The position numbers and the translations under genes were made by a program. A DNA stretch of 64,000 nt from Embiotoca jacksoni (taxonomy: Eukaryota; Chordata; Actinopteri; Embiotocidae): positions 19,402,881 through 19,466,880 of the forward strand of contig JAKOON010000007.1 of NCBI GenBank assembly GCA_022577435.1, written 5' to 3'. This document shows, in pieces, positions 48,599-61,308 of the stretch. Numbering within the stretch: position 1 is the first letter of the stretch; each line of letters begins with the position of its first letter. The notes below the pieces were generated by a model, which worked only from the letters and a program-made list of their open reading frames with translations, searched no databases and had not been told where the DNA came from.

Positions 48599-49141
48599 TG
48601 TTTTCTTCCATCCTTAACTCTACTCCTGGCTCTCAGCTCCCTCTCACCTGCTTTGGATTACCTGTGGGCAATCACAGATTCAAGAGTCCTCTGCTTAAAT
48701 AGTTTGGTTATCCAGTAAGTCGTCACTAGCTCATTCAGTCAGCCAGTTTGGTATACTCGTTCTAAGATGCTTATTTTGTATCTAAGTTATTTTCCTTGCA
48801 GTTCTGCAAATGTGTGGTCCCTTGTGTCCAGAATCTCTCCCTGCTCAGTTGAGCCTGCCTCATCTCCTTTGTTCACTTTATCAACTCTGCCTGTCTGACC
48901 TCACCAGTCTCCTCTTCAGCCCACGCCAGCCACTCATCAGCCTCCACAGCCACTTAGCTCAGCCTGCCTCACACCACTAGTGTTTGCCTTAGTTCTCACT
49001 GATTCTCAGGTTCACGTCTGTAGTCACTCACTCTGCCAGCCTGGCCTGTCTCCTCTTATCATCCCTCGGCAGCACTGAATAAATTCCCTCTCACTTTTGA
49101 TTCTGAGGGTCAGTGTTCTGCTTTTGGGTCCATTTATGACA
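48599..49141 (+). mobile_element. Possible solo LTR
   Basis: Pyrimidine-rich segment starting TGTTTTCTTCC and ending CATTTATGACA, with AATAAA at 49078-49083 and the phrase CTTTTGGGTCCATTTATGACA-like end seen in fish gypsy LTRs. No matching flanking duplication was found, so this is tentative. Confidence 0.45.
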
Positions 49142-49500
49142 AAACACATCGTAATGCAAACAGAATGGTGTAAAGACGTGGGCCAAATGTCTTAGCCAAC
49201 ATGTAATCTTATAGCAATAATATTTGCATTGGTAAACACATTTAGGCCTCTGTGTTTATCAATATGGCTTAACAGTCTCATCTGTGAGCGTCAAGGATTT
49301 TGAGGGGTCGAGGTTGGCATATTAGGTGATGCTTGTGTATAATTTAACTAAAAATTGTATTTCATTACTCATTACATAACATTCAACATTCATTACAAAT
49401 ATTGAAATCAGGTGCTGGAATGATGTTCAAGAGTAAACAGAAATTACGCACACTCAAAGTTATTAACAACACTGATGAAGAGCAATGTGCTCAAGACGTG
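49142..49500. other. Non-coding sequence, no gene seen
   Basis: AT-rich spacer without recognisable content. Confidence 0.5.
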
Positions 49501-50225
49501 CATTATCCATCCATCATCTTCCGCTTATCTGAAGTCGGGTCACGGTGGCAGCAGGCCATCAAGCTAACCCAGACTTCCCTCTCCCCCGCAACATTTCCCA
49601 GCTCATCCTAGGGGATCCCGAGGCGTTCCCAGGCCAGCCGGGAGATATAATCCCTCCAGCGTGTTCTGGGTCTTCCCCGGGGTCTTCTGCCAGTTGGGCG
49701 TGCCCGGAAAACCTCCACAGGGAGGCGCTCCATCCTACCCTCACTTGTGAACAAGACCCTGAGATATTTAAACTCCTTCGTTTGAGGCAGGCACTCCGTC
49801 CCCACCTGGAGGGAGCAATCCACCGGTTTCCAGCAGAGAACCCATGGCCTCAGAGTTGGAGGTGCTAACCCTCATCCCCGCCACTTCATACTCAGCTGCA
49901 AACCGCCCCAGTGAATGCTGGAGGTCATGGTCCGAAGAGGCCAACAGGACTACATCATCTGCAAACGGTGATCCTGAGACCCCCAAGTCTGACGTTCTCC
50001 TCCCCCCGGCTGCGCCTAGATATCCTGTCAATGAAGGTCACAAACAGGATTGGTGACAAAGGACAGCCCTGGCGGAAGCCAACACCCACTGGAAACGAGT
50101 CTAACTTATTGCAGAGAATACGAACACAGCTCCTATTGCGGTTGTACAGAGACCGGATCGCCCGCTGCAACGGGTCTGGCACCCTGTACTCCTGCAGCAC
50201 CCCGCACAAAAACACCCATGACGGT
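49501..50225 (-). mobile_element. Rex3-like (RTE clade) LINE, 5'-truncated and internally deleted
   Basis: Minus-strand frames encode reverse transcriptase: SFPVGVGFRQGCPLSPILF (about 50050-50105), then after a frameshift SPFADDVVLLASSDHDLQHS with the catalytic FADD. Next are CLPQTKEFKYLRVLFTSEG and the C-terminal RPRGRPRTRWRDYISRLAWE. Most of the segment between EGRMER and LPVEVFRARPTGRR is missing compared with full Rex3 elements. The 3' end at 49501-49540 carries the ATCCATCCATCATCTTCCGC motif typical of the family. Confidence 0.8.
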
Positions 50226-51347
50226 CATGACATGCCCCATTGCTTCATTCACATCCAATTCAATAAATAAGAGTCAGCTTAATTGTATATGCAATTAACT
50301 GAATAAGAAGGTTGCAAAAAGATAAAAGGGTTTTAATTATTTATTTAAGTGGGATGAAATACATAGAATATCCACAAAGTCTGTCTGTGGATTTTGGATA
50401 GTTCTGTTCATGTGCAATCTTGTCCATTAAAGCAATTAAACTGGCCTAATGAGCTGGTGGAAATGGAAGTGAGATTTCACCTTAAAAATGACACCAAAAT
50501 GGCACTGCATGAATGCATCTTCACCGACCCGTATTCGGCCCATCTTGGCAAAGCTGGGTTTATGTTGAGCCATGATAATAACGAGATGCGAGAGCAGAAA
50601 AAAGACCCTTGCCATTTGCAAAATTGCAAATATGCTTGAGACCAGCTTTGCACCTATTAAAAAATTGGGCTCTTAAAGTGTTCTTTGAACATTAGATGAA
50701 AAAATAGAATTATTATGAATTGAAAATGCAGCAAGCAGGTGGAGAAATACAAACCAACTAAAAAGAGACACAATGGTTCTTCAAAGGACCACAGAACAAC
50801 CAAACAGAAACACAAAATGAACAAGAACAGACTCGAGACATACCCAATATACCTGTGCTCATGTAGGAGTTTGCAAGGGCTGTTGCTTGTCTGTGCTACC
50901 TACAGTGACGTCCACAATTGGTTTGTGAATTGCTGTTGTGAAGCCTCGAGTTCAGATTTTGGCCGCTGCCACCTTGCTATTTTGGAGCCTAAAGTGACAA
51001 TATTACGACGAGTGAGTGAAGATCTGCCTCAATCTAATTTGGAACCTGAGGACACTATTGCCCACCGACCATAAAAATCTGGCTGCACCATGGGCCTACC
51101 AATCAAACAGACATGTACCCCAAAATGCTGCTTATTGAGACCTAATATCTAATTAATGATTGAAATATTTTCAGATGGAGCATCAGAAAACTAAAAAGAG
51201 GGAGCAGAAGGAGATAAATCACCTGGGTTACACTCCCTCACAAAATATATGAAAACTAAAGATCTGCATCATAATGTATAGGCTAATGTAATTTTCTTTC
51301 TAAATATATTGAATTTATAAAATTTGTAGGGATGAGTGAGTACAGCA
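50226..51347. other. Non-coding sequence, no gene seen
   Basis: A 111-codon open frame at 50739-51074 has no recognisable domain. Nothing else stands out. Confidence 0.5.
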
Positions 51348-51400
51348 TTGTCTGTATCTGTATCTGTTAAACCAACTAAATTGTCTGTATCTGTATCTGT
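51348..51400. repeat. Direct repeat of a TCTGTA-based 20-mer
   Basis: TTGTCTGTATCTGTATCTGT occurs at 51348-51367 and again at 51381-51400, separated by 13 bases. Confidence 0.85.
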
Positions 51401-54400
51401 ACTCGGATGGGGCAGGGTTTAACCCGGCCGTGGGAGGTGCTTAGAGAGGAAGTGAGTGGGAAGCAAACGGAAGTTGTTCATTTAAGCCTGAGATTGATAT
51501 GGGTTGATCAAAATTTGCTAAATTCCTTATTTATTTTTAGAACAGCCACAGAATTGAGCTTTAGAGCAATGTTTTTGATTAAAAGAGTAAGAGAAGTATT
51601 TACAGAACAAGTTTTTTGTGCACACATTGAGGCAGCTACACACAGAGCCCCGCCTCCTCATTTACACAGACACACTGGCCAATGGAAAAGAAGCTGGTGA
51701 CTGAGATGACTGACTTTAACCAGAAAGTCATTGATAAATTTGCAGGCCAGAAAGAGAGAAGGGCAAAATGTATGTTCAAGTGGTGCTACTGGCTCGTGTT
51801 TAGGCAATATTAGTGTGCTGTGTTGTTTTTGGATGTTGTTTTTTTTGGCTTGAAGTCTGGCTTCAGTTTATTTGTCCCCCTTCCAACACCTCACCTCTTC
51901 CCATTACCCCCTCCCAAAAAAAATAAAATAAAAAAATAAATTATAACGAGCCGCCACTGATTAGTACTGAAAAAAGTATAGTTCAGGAACCAGTGTAGAA
52001 GTCAAGGTATCAGTACCAGCATTGAAAATCTTTGAGTGACACCCAGTACGACGTCATACTAGTGTGTTTTCCACCCTCTGGTTATGTGCACATCCTTGCT
52101 TGATTTTAAAGTGAAATCCCTTTCTTTTTGGGACTGGTTCAAATTTTGTCAGTTCATCATGGCAAATGTTTAATCACCCACATTCCTCAGGATCTTAATC
52201 CCCTATGAATACAGCAGCTGACAGGGTAGGCTACTGTGCATTAAGTAAAATAATCCACCTCACCAGACTATTTTTATTTGCTCAAGGCACTACCAAATGG
52301 ATCTGCGGTCGCACCACAACTACCTTTCCAACATCGTATTTTTTAACTGGGTTGTTACATGTTTATATTACATGTGAATGCTCAGTGCCAAGTACATTAG
52401 ATTAGTCGTCTCCATCTGATGAATCTATACAATGATATTGGTTTAGAATAATTTCCCTAATTTCTGTCTCTTTCTAGTGCTTCTTTTTTCTCCCTCTCCA
52501 CTTTCTCCACTCCTCTTATCCAAATCTCCCACTCAGTGACCAGTGATGGTTTCTGGTTTGTGCTGACTCACAGAAGATGTGGCTGACAGCGCAGCAAGGT
52601 AACAGCGACTGGGTCAGGGCAGATAAAGATGAATTTCCACCTAAAAGCAGGTAGAGATTGCAGCAAAAGTACAGTTCTTCAAATATGATCGGTTGGCAGC
52701 AGCTCAGCAAGTCATCCGGCTGGCTACCGAAGAGGGGATGGGGATGGGGTGGAGGAATGGGTTACTTGGGGTTAAATGAAGCCAATCACAGACAGAAGAA
52801 CAGCATTACACACCACATTAGGTATCATCTCACCAGTCTTTCTCCTCGTCTTCCCCCTTTCTCTCTCTCCCCCTCTCTTTCTCTGTCTCCAGGTGTGCAG
52901 CCAGCTGATAGTGTCACCTCTATTTACACAATCACTTGAAATTCTCCAGAACTAATAGATTCTACCAGATTCTACTAACTCCATACTGCTGATATGGAGC
53001 TTATTATAGCCAACCAGCCAACTACCCAATCATTCAACACTACAGCCAACCAAAGAACTGAACTGCAAAAATAATATGGATATGAGCTCTGCATCTGAAG
53101 TGTAATCTATAAAATCAATCCTTTATTATTGTTTTGCGATAAGATGAGGCAGTGCAGAAAGCTTAATAACATCTCCTGGATGACTGCCTGCTGCACAGTA
53201 AATACATTCCATTTCAACTAAATGTATTCATTCATCTTGTATATTGCTATTGTCAGATAAACAAAGGAAAAATATTTTCAAGTGTGAAGAACAGCATGTA
53301 CTTTGGCATTTTATGGTAGATTCCAGTATTCATGACTCAGCACATAAATGAAGTCACACAGAGGTCTAACTACCATATATGCAGATAATACAGCTGCACT
53401 AGGGCAATGATTTAAAGAAGGGCTACTTCATCAATGTATTTATTAAAACATGCTCATGCGTGTCTCATGCTGAGTCTACAGAATACATGGTACAACTGCA
53501 TTCAATAAAAAAAGCAGTAAGTATTTACAGTATTCTATCAGCAGAGTCATTTACTCCACACTTAATGTCATTCACTCATTGCATAAAAGTGCATGCTTTC
53601 ACTTGTGACATTCACTACTGACATCGCTCTAGTTACGTCTGATTGTGGTATTGTGAGATTAAACAAATTTGTGGTAAGAGCAGAGGGCCACTGCTAGCAA
53701 ATCTATGCATTGGCAGAAAAACAGACACCATAACTGCCACTGGGGGGGATCTGAAATTCTTATGAAGACTTATGAAATACTTTCAAAGTTATTCTCACTT
53801 ATTCTGACTATACGAGAAAGAGTCTAATGGAGCATCCACGCTAAGGGGAGAGAAAGAAGAGGCCAGCTGCAGACTAAATAGCTAGCACAACATCATGATG
53901 CATTGCAATGGGAGGGCCTTCTTTGACCATCTCGCCTCGGAGCCCAGCCCTGACTCATTAGGCCACTGAAGTGTGCTTCTGCACACGTGTGTCATGGAAA
54001 TGCACTGGTACCTTACAAAATGTCAATTTAGAAATGCAAAAATCCACAGCTGCAGATGTAAATTAGAGAGTGGATAAACCCAAGCGGGAAACTTCAAAGA
54101 AAACATGCATAATTATAGCAGCTATTGGTTCATAATATATTACATGATATTGTTCTGCTTGTGCCAAACTTTAAATAGCCAGCGTGCTGTGGATAATTGG
54201 TGAAAACTATTTGAGAAATAATTCTAAAAAGAGCTTGTGGCATGGATAAGGTAAAGTTCTGGTTCTTTCATTCAACATATTATAACTATTTCATTAGAGT
54301 GCAGATACTGTTGAGTCCTGATCTGGTCTGAGTCATCTCTGGCTCTTGAAATCTGTTTTATTCAATGTAGTGCGCAAACGATTTATACCAAAATTCAGTG

Positions 54401-56600
54401 AAAACAAAATGAGCGCCTCTTACATACATGGACTGCGTTTGTATATTGCCTCTATCCAAAGTGCTTTATAATTTTTTTTTCTTATGCCCCGGTCAACTCA
54501 CACACCACTGGATCAGCAAAACAATAAAGAGCTATTTGGATGTTGGCATTTTGCTGAAGGACAGTTCGATGTGGATCAGAGAAGCGAGGGTTTAAATTGC
54601 TGTACTTGAATTGTGTGTCACCTACCCCAAGAGAGAATGAAGTGTAATACAGCATACTGATCCATGGGAACACTCAGGTGGATCAGGACACTTAGTCTCC
54701 TGTTTTAGCCATAGCAGTAGTGAAGCTAAAGATGTATGTGGTAGATTATAAGAATAAGTGCCAAGGTTGCTAAAATCATAGGTTTATCACGTGGGAACAT
54801 TATATTGAGTATTTTCATTTACCAAGGTCAGTCTGTGGAAATCTTAATCCAGCTGGTGACATTTGAAAAGCGATATGTTCTGACGGTATTCTTCAGTTAT
54901 ATTAACAAAAAATGTAACGTGTTTTCGTGCTCTCTATTTTATGCTCACAGTAAACATAGTGATGTCTTCTATCTGACAACAGTATAGAGGTGTAAATAAA
55001 CACTTTTGTGTGGACATGTGCAAATTGTATTGTTTGCCATTCTGCAAAAGCTGCAGCTTTGGCAACCACTACAGTTTAGAAGTTCCCCCCTTTCTGCTAT
55101 GTAGCCAAAGCGACTGTTGAGGGTAATAACTTTCCAGCAATCCATACAAAATTTGTTGACTGGCATACAGCTATTTGTCGAGTACTACATGTTTCCATAA
55201 TTGACAGTATGAATTAATTTATGCACTGTAAATAGTAAGTGTAAGTAAGTGATTTGTGACAGCCTTAGAGTCATTCATTTATCAAACCATCAAAAATGGT
55301 TTCTACAGCAATCAGGACAGCAATTGGAAAGTTGCCTTAGTCTGAACCAAAGTGCTGGAAGGACAAACAAACAAAGTGAACTACCACCTAACATCCATAT
55401 CCTTAATTACTGCTGCTACTGGGGGAAAATATTGGTCACAGATGACAAACAGTGTGTATGTCGACATACACCAGCCTCTCAGCAAAGTTCAAACACTTCA
55501 AACTCTCAACCAATTTTAATATGGCAATCTTTTTTTCTTGAAGTTGCAAAGTCATTCAGCTGTCATTCAAACTGTTGGCAAAAACACATGATTTGGCTCT
55601 TCTACATATTTTATCCAATCTCTACCATGTGAGAGGAAATATATTTGGATGCTATCATGTTCAGCTGTGGCTTGCAAATTAATTTGGCAAAAAAGGAAGA
55701 GAACCGCACTGCTGAATTAGTTAGCAGTGGTTAAATCACACTTAGCAAAAAAATGGAAGTTCTTAATGTGCCCACATGCAAATTTATAATAATCCATTTA
55801 AAACCACTCTCAGGCTAAAGCTGAGGTCACCCTTAAGTATGAGTTTTTACACTATATTTTCATTAAAAAAAAAACCTACATTCAGAGTGAGGTAATATGC
55901 TCTGATGAGCTTAAGAAAATTATGACCACCTGTCAAATATTGTGTTCATATGCGATCGTTTTGAAGCGATTCTCCTATTGGTATTTGTTTCTTGTGTCAC
56001 TCTCCCTACTCACCAGACGTTACCTGTGTGTCTCCCTCCTTCTCCAGTTGCTGTGTCTTTAGCCCAATGCCAATCTGGCCCCTACACCCTCTTACTCGGT
56101 GATGGAGTTTCACTCACAATGGAGTCGCACTCATGCCATGGAGTATCTCTGATTAAGGGAGTGTCTAAACACGCTCGCAAGTTGTGGGATGACCTCACCT
56201 TTCTTCAATGGAAATGGTTGTATGCAAGCTTCAGAAGCACCCAAAGATGATGAACCTTACACAAAATATTTCAGATAGATATCATAATTAAGTAAATATT
56301 TATCTGAAAGATCCTTTTATAGAGCACTGATTTCAATGTAGCCTAGGTGTATGGGAAATGACAAATACATTGCATTCATTAACTCAAAAAATTAAAACCT
56401 ACTCCAATACTTCTTTGGCCACATTTCTTTTTTTTGTTTAGCATTGTTTTGTTTCACATTCTTTAGTTAGTTAGACCCTTGCATTTTACAACAGTCCCTG
56501 TAATTGTACATGTAAATCTCATGTACTGTTTTTCTCATTACAGTACAGATGTGACTGCAATTGTTCATACATAAAACATCTGTAATTGTCAATACATCAA
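51401..56600. other. About 5 kb without recognisable genes
   Basis: AT-rich single-copy-looking DNA. A good acceptor-like site at 52891-52892, after a long pyrimidine tract, is followed by a short frame ending at 52939; there is no independent support for an exon. An open frame at 55942-56250 shows no domain. No transposon boundaries seen. Confidence 0.5.
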
Positions 56601-56880
56601 ACATATATGTTGTTGTCAATGTGTAATATACAAATTACATGCCATCTGTTCTTATACGTATAAACCTTTATTGAAACCTATTGAAAAATAGAACACTTTC
56701 ATACATTGGCATATATGTCTAGCCTTTAGAAATACGTATGTTTACGTATGCATAATACTTTTTTGGACATGGCATATGTCACATATATAATTATACATTA
56801 AGCATATAAATATTTGTAAAAATGTGTAATATACAAATCACACATACATGCACATCATATTATTTACATATGTAACATAT
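56601..56880. repeat. AT-rich segment with a spaced direct repeat
   Basis: ATGTGTAATATACAAATTACA-like sequence at 56619 recurs at 56822 with one change. The area between is rich in CATATAT, ACGTATG and similar motifs. It may be a degenerate tandem repeat with a period of about 200 bases. Confidence 0.55.
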
Positions 56881-56904
56881 GCCAAAGTTTATGACCAGGG
56901 TGGG

Positions 56905-57690
56905 AGGGGTGTGCTATGATCTTTACTGATTGCGGTTGTGTCTGTGTCCTTGAGGCATGCACGTCCTGGAGGGACAGCAGGTCACCCTCTCAACAGAGTA
57001 ATTATTAAGTGAAGGAGGAGGTGAGTATGGACCCAATGCACAGTGTAGAAGTAGACCATCATCACCTTGCTGAGCTGCCTCAGTGAGGAAGTTGATGTTA
57101 TGCTCCCACTTAACGTATTGGGTTATGATGGTGCCCAGGAAGCAGTAGGACTCCACACTGTCACCTGTGGAGTCACACAGATAGGAATGGGTGAGGCTGT
57201 GTTTTCTCTGAAATCCAAAACCATCTCCACTGTCTGTAGAACGTTGAGCTCCACATTGTTTCGGCGGCACCAAGACACCAGATGATTCCCATCGGAGATA
57301 AGCTCAATTAGGGTGATGTCACCTGTAAACTTCAGGAGCTTTACTGACAGATGAATGGAGGCACAGCTCAGTAGAGAGTAAAGAGTAGAGGAAAAAGAGA
57401 CAGCCTTGAGGGGAACTGGTGCTGATGGTCAAGGAGTCAGAGGTATGTTTTTCCATCTTTTCATGCTGCTTTCCGTCAGACAGAAAGTTGATGATCAACC
57501 TGCAGGTGGAGTCAGGCATGTTCAGCAGAAAGAGCTTATCCTGCAGCAGAGCTGGGGGGATAGTGTTAAATGCAGAGCTGAGACCACAAACAGGATATCA
57601 GTGTATGTTCCAACAAAGTCCTGGTTTGAGAGGAGGAAGTGGGGGCCATGTTTTCCACATTTGGCTCTCTTGGCAAATTACAAAGGCCCC
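56905..57690 (-). mobile_element. Rex1/CR1-like LINE reverse transcriptase relic
   Basis: Minus-strand frames read MPDSTCRLIINFLSDGKQHE then SLTISTSSPQGCLFFLYSLL (57319-57519), the region before the catalytic site. Near 57040-57160 is SVESYCFLGTIITQYVKWEH. The catalytic aspartate pair is not intact; the corresponding text reads as KFTGD-like sequence. Several frameshifts. It is a different subfamily from the copies at 46070 and 61309. Confidence 0.65.
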
Positions 57691-58180
57691 AGAAGTGGGT
57701 CTGTGATGGGTTTGAGGTTAGACAGCATAAAGCATTTAAAGGACTTAATGACCAAAGAGCACAAGTTTGTTGTCTGTAGGGGACAATGGTCTAGGATTTA
57801 AAGCAGGACGACACATGGTATGTCGAAATGAGTCAGGCCAAGAAAAAAAAGAGGTGTAAGAAAAAGGCTGCAAGAGTGAAACACACAGAACAGTGAAGGA
57901 AGAAAAGAAAAGGGAGGTGCAGGTACAAAAGGACAGAGAAGAGGATAAAGAAGAAGAGTATGAAGACTGAGGGGTAATGAGGGGGAGAACGAAGAGAAGA
58001 ACGACTACAGCGCTCATTAAAGAAGAGAAGAGCTTCATTAACCAGCAAACCGTCCATATGTGTGTGTGTGAGAAAGTATGTGCGTGCATGTATGTGTTTG
58101 CACCCTTCAGTAGCTCCAGGGCTGTTGTCTGTACCTCATAAGTATAATGATGGCACATAAAGAAACTTAATTGCAATATA

Positions 58181-58181
<1 letters not shown>
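57691..58181. other. Purine-rich non-coding sequence
   Basis: The plus strand at 57835-58030 is mostly A and G. The opposite strand is stop-poor for compositional reasons. Confidence 0.6.

Positions 58182-58245
<64 letters not shown>
58182..58245. repeat. (CA)n microsatellite
   Basis: About 32 CA units. Confidence 0.98.
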
Positions 58246-58251
<6 letters not shown>

Positions 58252-58397
58252 ACAGAGCTTGTTCAGACTGCAGTGGCTCCTAGCTTCTAATTACACATTG
58301 ATACAGCGAACATCACAAAGCTAGTCTTTGCAAGCTGATCATAAATGAACAGACCTAAAGAACTGTATACTAACAGAAGACTGGGTAGTCAGGCTGA

Positions 58398-58400
<3 letters not shown>

Positions 58401-58433
<33 letters not shown>
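58401..58433. repeat. (CA)n microsatellite
   Basis: About 16 CA units, 155 bases after the previous array. Confidence 0.97.
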
Positions 58434-58435
<2 letters not shown>

Positions 58436-59754
58436 TCTATTATAAAGCCCAAAAATTAATGAACTGAACTTTAACTGTAATTTCGATGTGGTTTCATATC
58501 CTGGCAAGAATTATGAAGAACTGAAGCATTGCAGAAAACTTAATAACACTGTTTGGCTGACTGACTGTCAACGTGCCCTGAAATTTTAGCTGTGCGGCAA
58601 AAATAAAAAAATCTGATTGAATTACTTGTATTCCATCTAAAATTCTTCCGTAAAACAAGTAAAACTAATTTAGAGAGAAATTGCAGCAATGACACAACTT
58701 TAATTTCTGTAACGCCGATTGATAAAGAATTATAACAGCCAAAGCATTTCGTCTACTTCAACAATAATAATAACAGCACAATGATCATCATGGATCAAAT
58801 GTTTGTGAAAATACCCCACTGTGGTCGGGGCAAAACACAGTTCATTAATTACTGGTTGGCATCGGCACTAGATTTGTCTTATATTATTTTGCCTTAGGAA
58901 TATTATTAGCTGGGATGCATAAAACAAACTTTCCAACAACCTGTTCTTTTGATAAATCCACTTTCAGCAGATTTTTTTTTTTTGTAACAGATGCCAAGGA
59001 ACATTGGTCCAATCAAATGTTAATGGAAGTGTGTACAAAACAGTTCAAAATGACTAATAAAAATTGTTTTGTATCATGACAACAACAAAAAGACACCAAC
59101 ATTTCTGCAATGCTTAGTTACTGAAAGGGACAATGCATCATGACTGCATGCATACTGTATGTCTGTACAAACCTTCATAGCAGTCCTTTAAGTAATTATA
59201 TTTCTACAGGTAATGGAAAATAAATACAATGCTGGCAATCCATGACAGTACTACATTTCTTTATCAAGTGTCGAAAGACTGTCCTATGTTGCAAAATTGA
59301 ATATTACCGAATAAACTGTACAATCTTTTGATAACAGTAAAATTTTGGTAATCAGTCAACAAAGTGTTGCACAAATTTAACATTCAAACTTTTACAGAAG
59401 GTACACAATGAAACAAACATATAGTAAATTATCAAAAGTAAAAATAATTGTTCTGTAGATTAGCCCCCTTGCTAATCTTGCCGTTTATTACTAGAATCTT
59501 TTTTACTAATGCACGAGTGAGTAAGCAGCATTTCTTGGTCAGAACTGGTTGAGGATGAGCTGGCTTTAATTACCGTCTATACTGTTGATTTGTTGAATTT
59601 CAATTAATCCAGTGTTTTGTGTTATATTTAATAATGATCATATGTTTTGGATTGTTTTAAAAATCATTGACAGCCAATTGACAGATAGCTAATAAGATGA
59701 TTCAGAGAAAGTCAAATATGGAATTAAAGGCCTCTTTTTTTCTTTTTTCCTTTG
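58434..59754. other. Non-coding sequence, no gene seen
   Basis: AT-rich, no coding or transposon signatures recognised. Confidence 0.55.
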
Positions 59755-59756
59755 TA

Positions 59757-60039
59757 CAACCCTATTTCCCCAAAAGTTTGTAAAATGTAAATAAAAACAG
59801 AATGCAGTGATTTTTCAAATCACATGAACACAACGTTTAATTGCAAAAAGAACAAAGACAACATTAGAAAATTAGAAGGTTTGTTGTTTTATTAAAACAA
59901 AATATATATATATATATTTTTGAATTTGATGGTAGCAACACATCTCAAAAAAGTTGGGACAGGGACATGTTTACCACTGTGTTGCATCACCACTTCTTTT
60001 TACAACACTCTGTAAATGTTTGGGAACTGAGGAGACCAG
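59757..60039 (+). mobile_element. Truncated Tc/mariner-type end, relative of 20888
   Basis: Starts CAACCCTATTTCCCCAAAAG after TA and continues through TTTGAATTTGATGGTAGCAA and CATCTCAAAAAAGTTGGGAC to GGGAACTGAGGAGACCAG. It then stops abruptly at the next repeat. Confidence 0.7.
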
Positions 60040-60195
60040 AGGGGTGTACTACGAAGCGAGATTAGTGGGTTAGCGAAGTATGTTGAGACTAAAGTCAGGG
60101 TTGTCAGTGTGACGAAGCTGGCTCTCTGTTAAACTGGCTAGATCACCATGGTAACTGATGCTGCAAACTTAACCTGGTCCGGAGCAGGTCATGTT
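60040..60195. mobile_element. Fragment of a Harbinger-like MITE
   Basis: Begins AGGGGTGTACTACGAAGCGA, the end motif of an abundant fish repeat, with further family-like text (GTTAGCGAAGTATGTTGAG, CACCATGGTAACTGATGCT). Only one end is present. Classification from memory. Confidence 0.45.
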
Positions 60196-61308
60196 GAAGA
60201 TAGACACTGGACCTGGTCTACAAAACCCGTAAAGGAGCATACAAGGTTCCACCCCTCCTGCTCCTCGGCCTCTCTGTTATGCTAAAACCAGCATACAGAC
60301 CAATGGTTAAAGTCACCAGACCAGCTCAGAAAAAGGTACGGGTGTGGCCAGAAAATGGTACCACTGCACTTCAAAACTGCTTTGACACCACAGACTGGGA
60401 CATGTTTAAGCAGGGAGCCACCTACAACAGCCATACAAACATCCAGGAATAAACAGAGTCTGTTACTGCCTACATCACCAAATGCATTGATGACGTGACC
60501 CACATGAAAACCATCACCACCTGGGCTAACCAGAAACCATGGCTGATGGGGGACAGCCACAGGCTGCTGAGGGTTTGGAACGCTGACTTCAGAGCTGAGG
60601 ATACAATTTGAATATCAAGCCAATCAGTCCATTGAGGATGCAGTCTCCTCTGCCGCCCACCTCGACACAAGATACTCCAACGTGAGATTGTTCTTCATCG
60701 ACTTTAGTTCAGCATTCAACACCATCATTCCTCAGCAGTTAATATGGAAACTAAACTGTCTGGGCCTGAGCTCTTCTCTCTGTAATTGGTTGTTGGACTT
60801 TCTCATTGACAGACCGCGAGCAGTACGGGTTGGCAACAATACATCAGGAACCATCACCTTGAGCACAGGGGCTCACCACAGACGTGTGCTCAGCCCCCTG
60901 CTCTTCACCCTGCTTACTCATGACTGTGCATCACTCTACAGCATCAATCGCATCATAAAGTTTGCGGGTGACACAACTGTAGTGGGTCTCATCCGTAACA
61001 ACGATGAGGAAAACTAAAGGATAACAATCTCTCCCTCAACATGACAAAAACAAAGGAGATTGTTATCGACTTCAGGAGAACCCTCAACCAACACCTCCTA
61101 GTGTCCATCAATGGTTCTGCTGTGGAGAGGGCGAGCAGCACCAAATTTCTGGGTTTGAACATCACCGAGGACCTCTCCAGGACAAACAAGACTACATCAC
61201 TGGCCAAGAAAGCCCAGGAGCACCTCTACGTCTTCCGCAAAAAAAAAATTCCAAAAAGAGCACGAGCCCCAGCACCCATCATGTGCTCCTTCTACCGAGG
61301 CACCATGG
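60196..61308 (+). mobile_element. Rex1/CR1-like LINE, truncated at both sides
   Basis: Plus-strand frames show the end of the endonuclease region (KPAYRPMVKVTRPAQKKV, then FDTTDWDMFKQGA). The reverse transcriptase from 60682 follows: FFIDFSSAFNTIIPQQLIWK, LSPLLFTLLTHDCASLYS and the catalytic site as FAGDTTVVGLI, in which the first aspartate of the FADD motif is replaced by G. After a stop at 61015 comes TKTKEIVIDFRRTLN, with STKFLGLNITEDLS (61041-61322). The copy is broken exactly where the opposite-strand LINE begins. Inactive. Confidence 0.75.

Noticed and set aside
52893..52939. Possible terminal exon after a long pyrimidine tract
   Set aside because: It would add only about 15 residues, no upstream exon pairs with it, and the tract is low-complexity.
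55942..56250. 102-codon plus-strand open frame with a hydrophobic start
   Set aside because: It looks a little like a signal peptide, but it has no recognisable mature domain and no exon structure.
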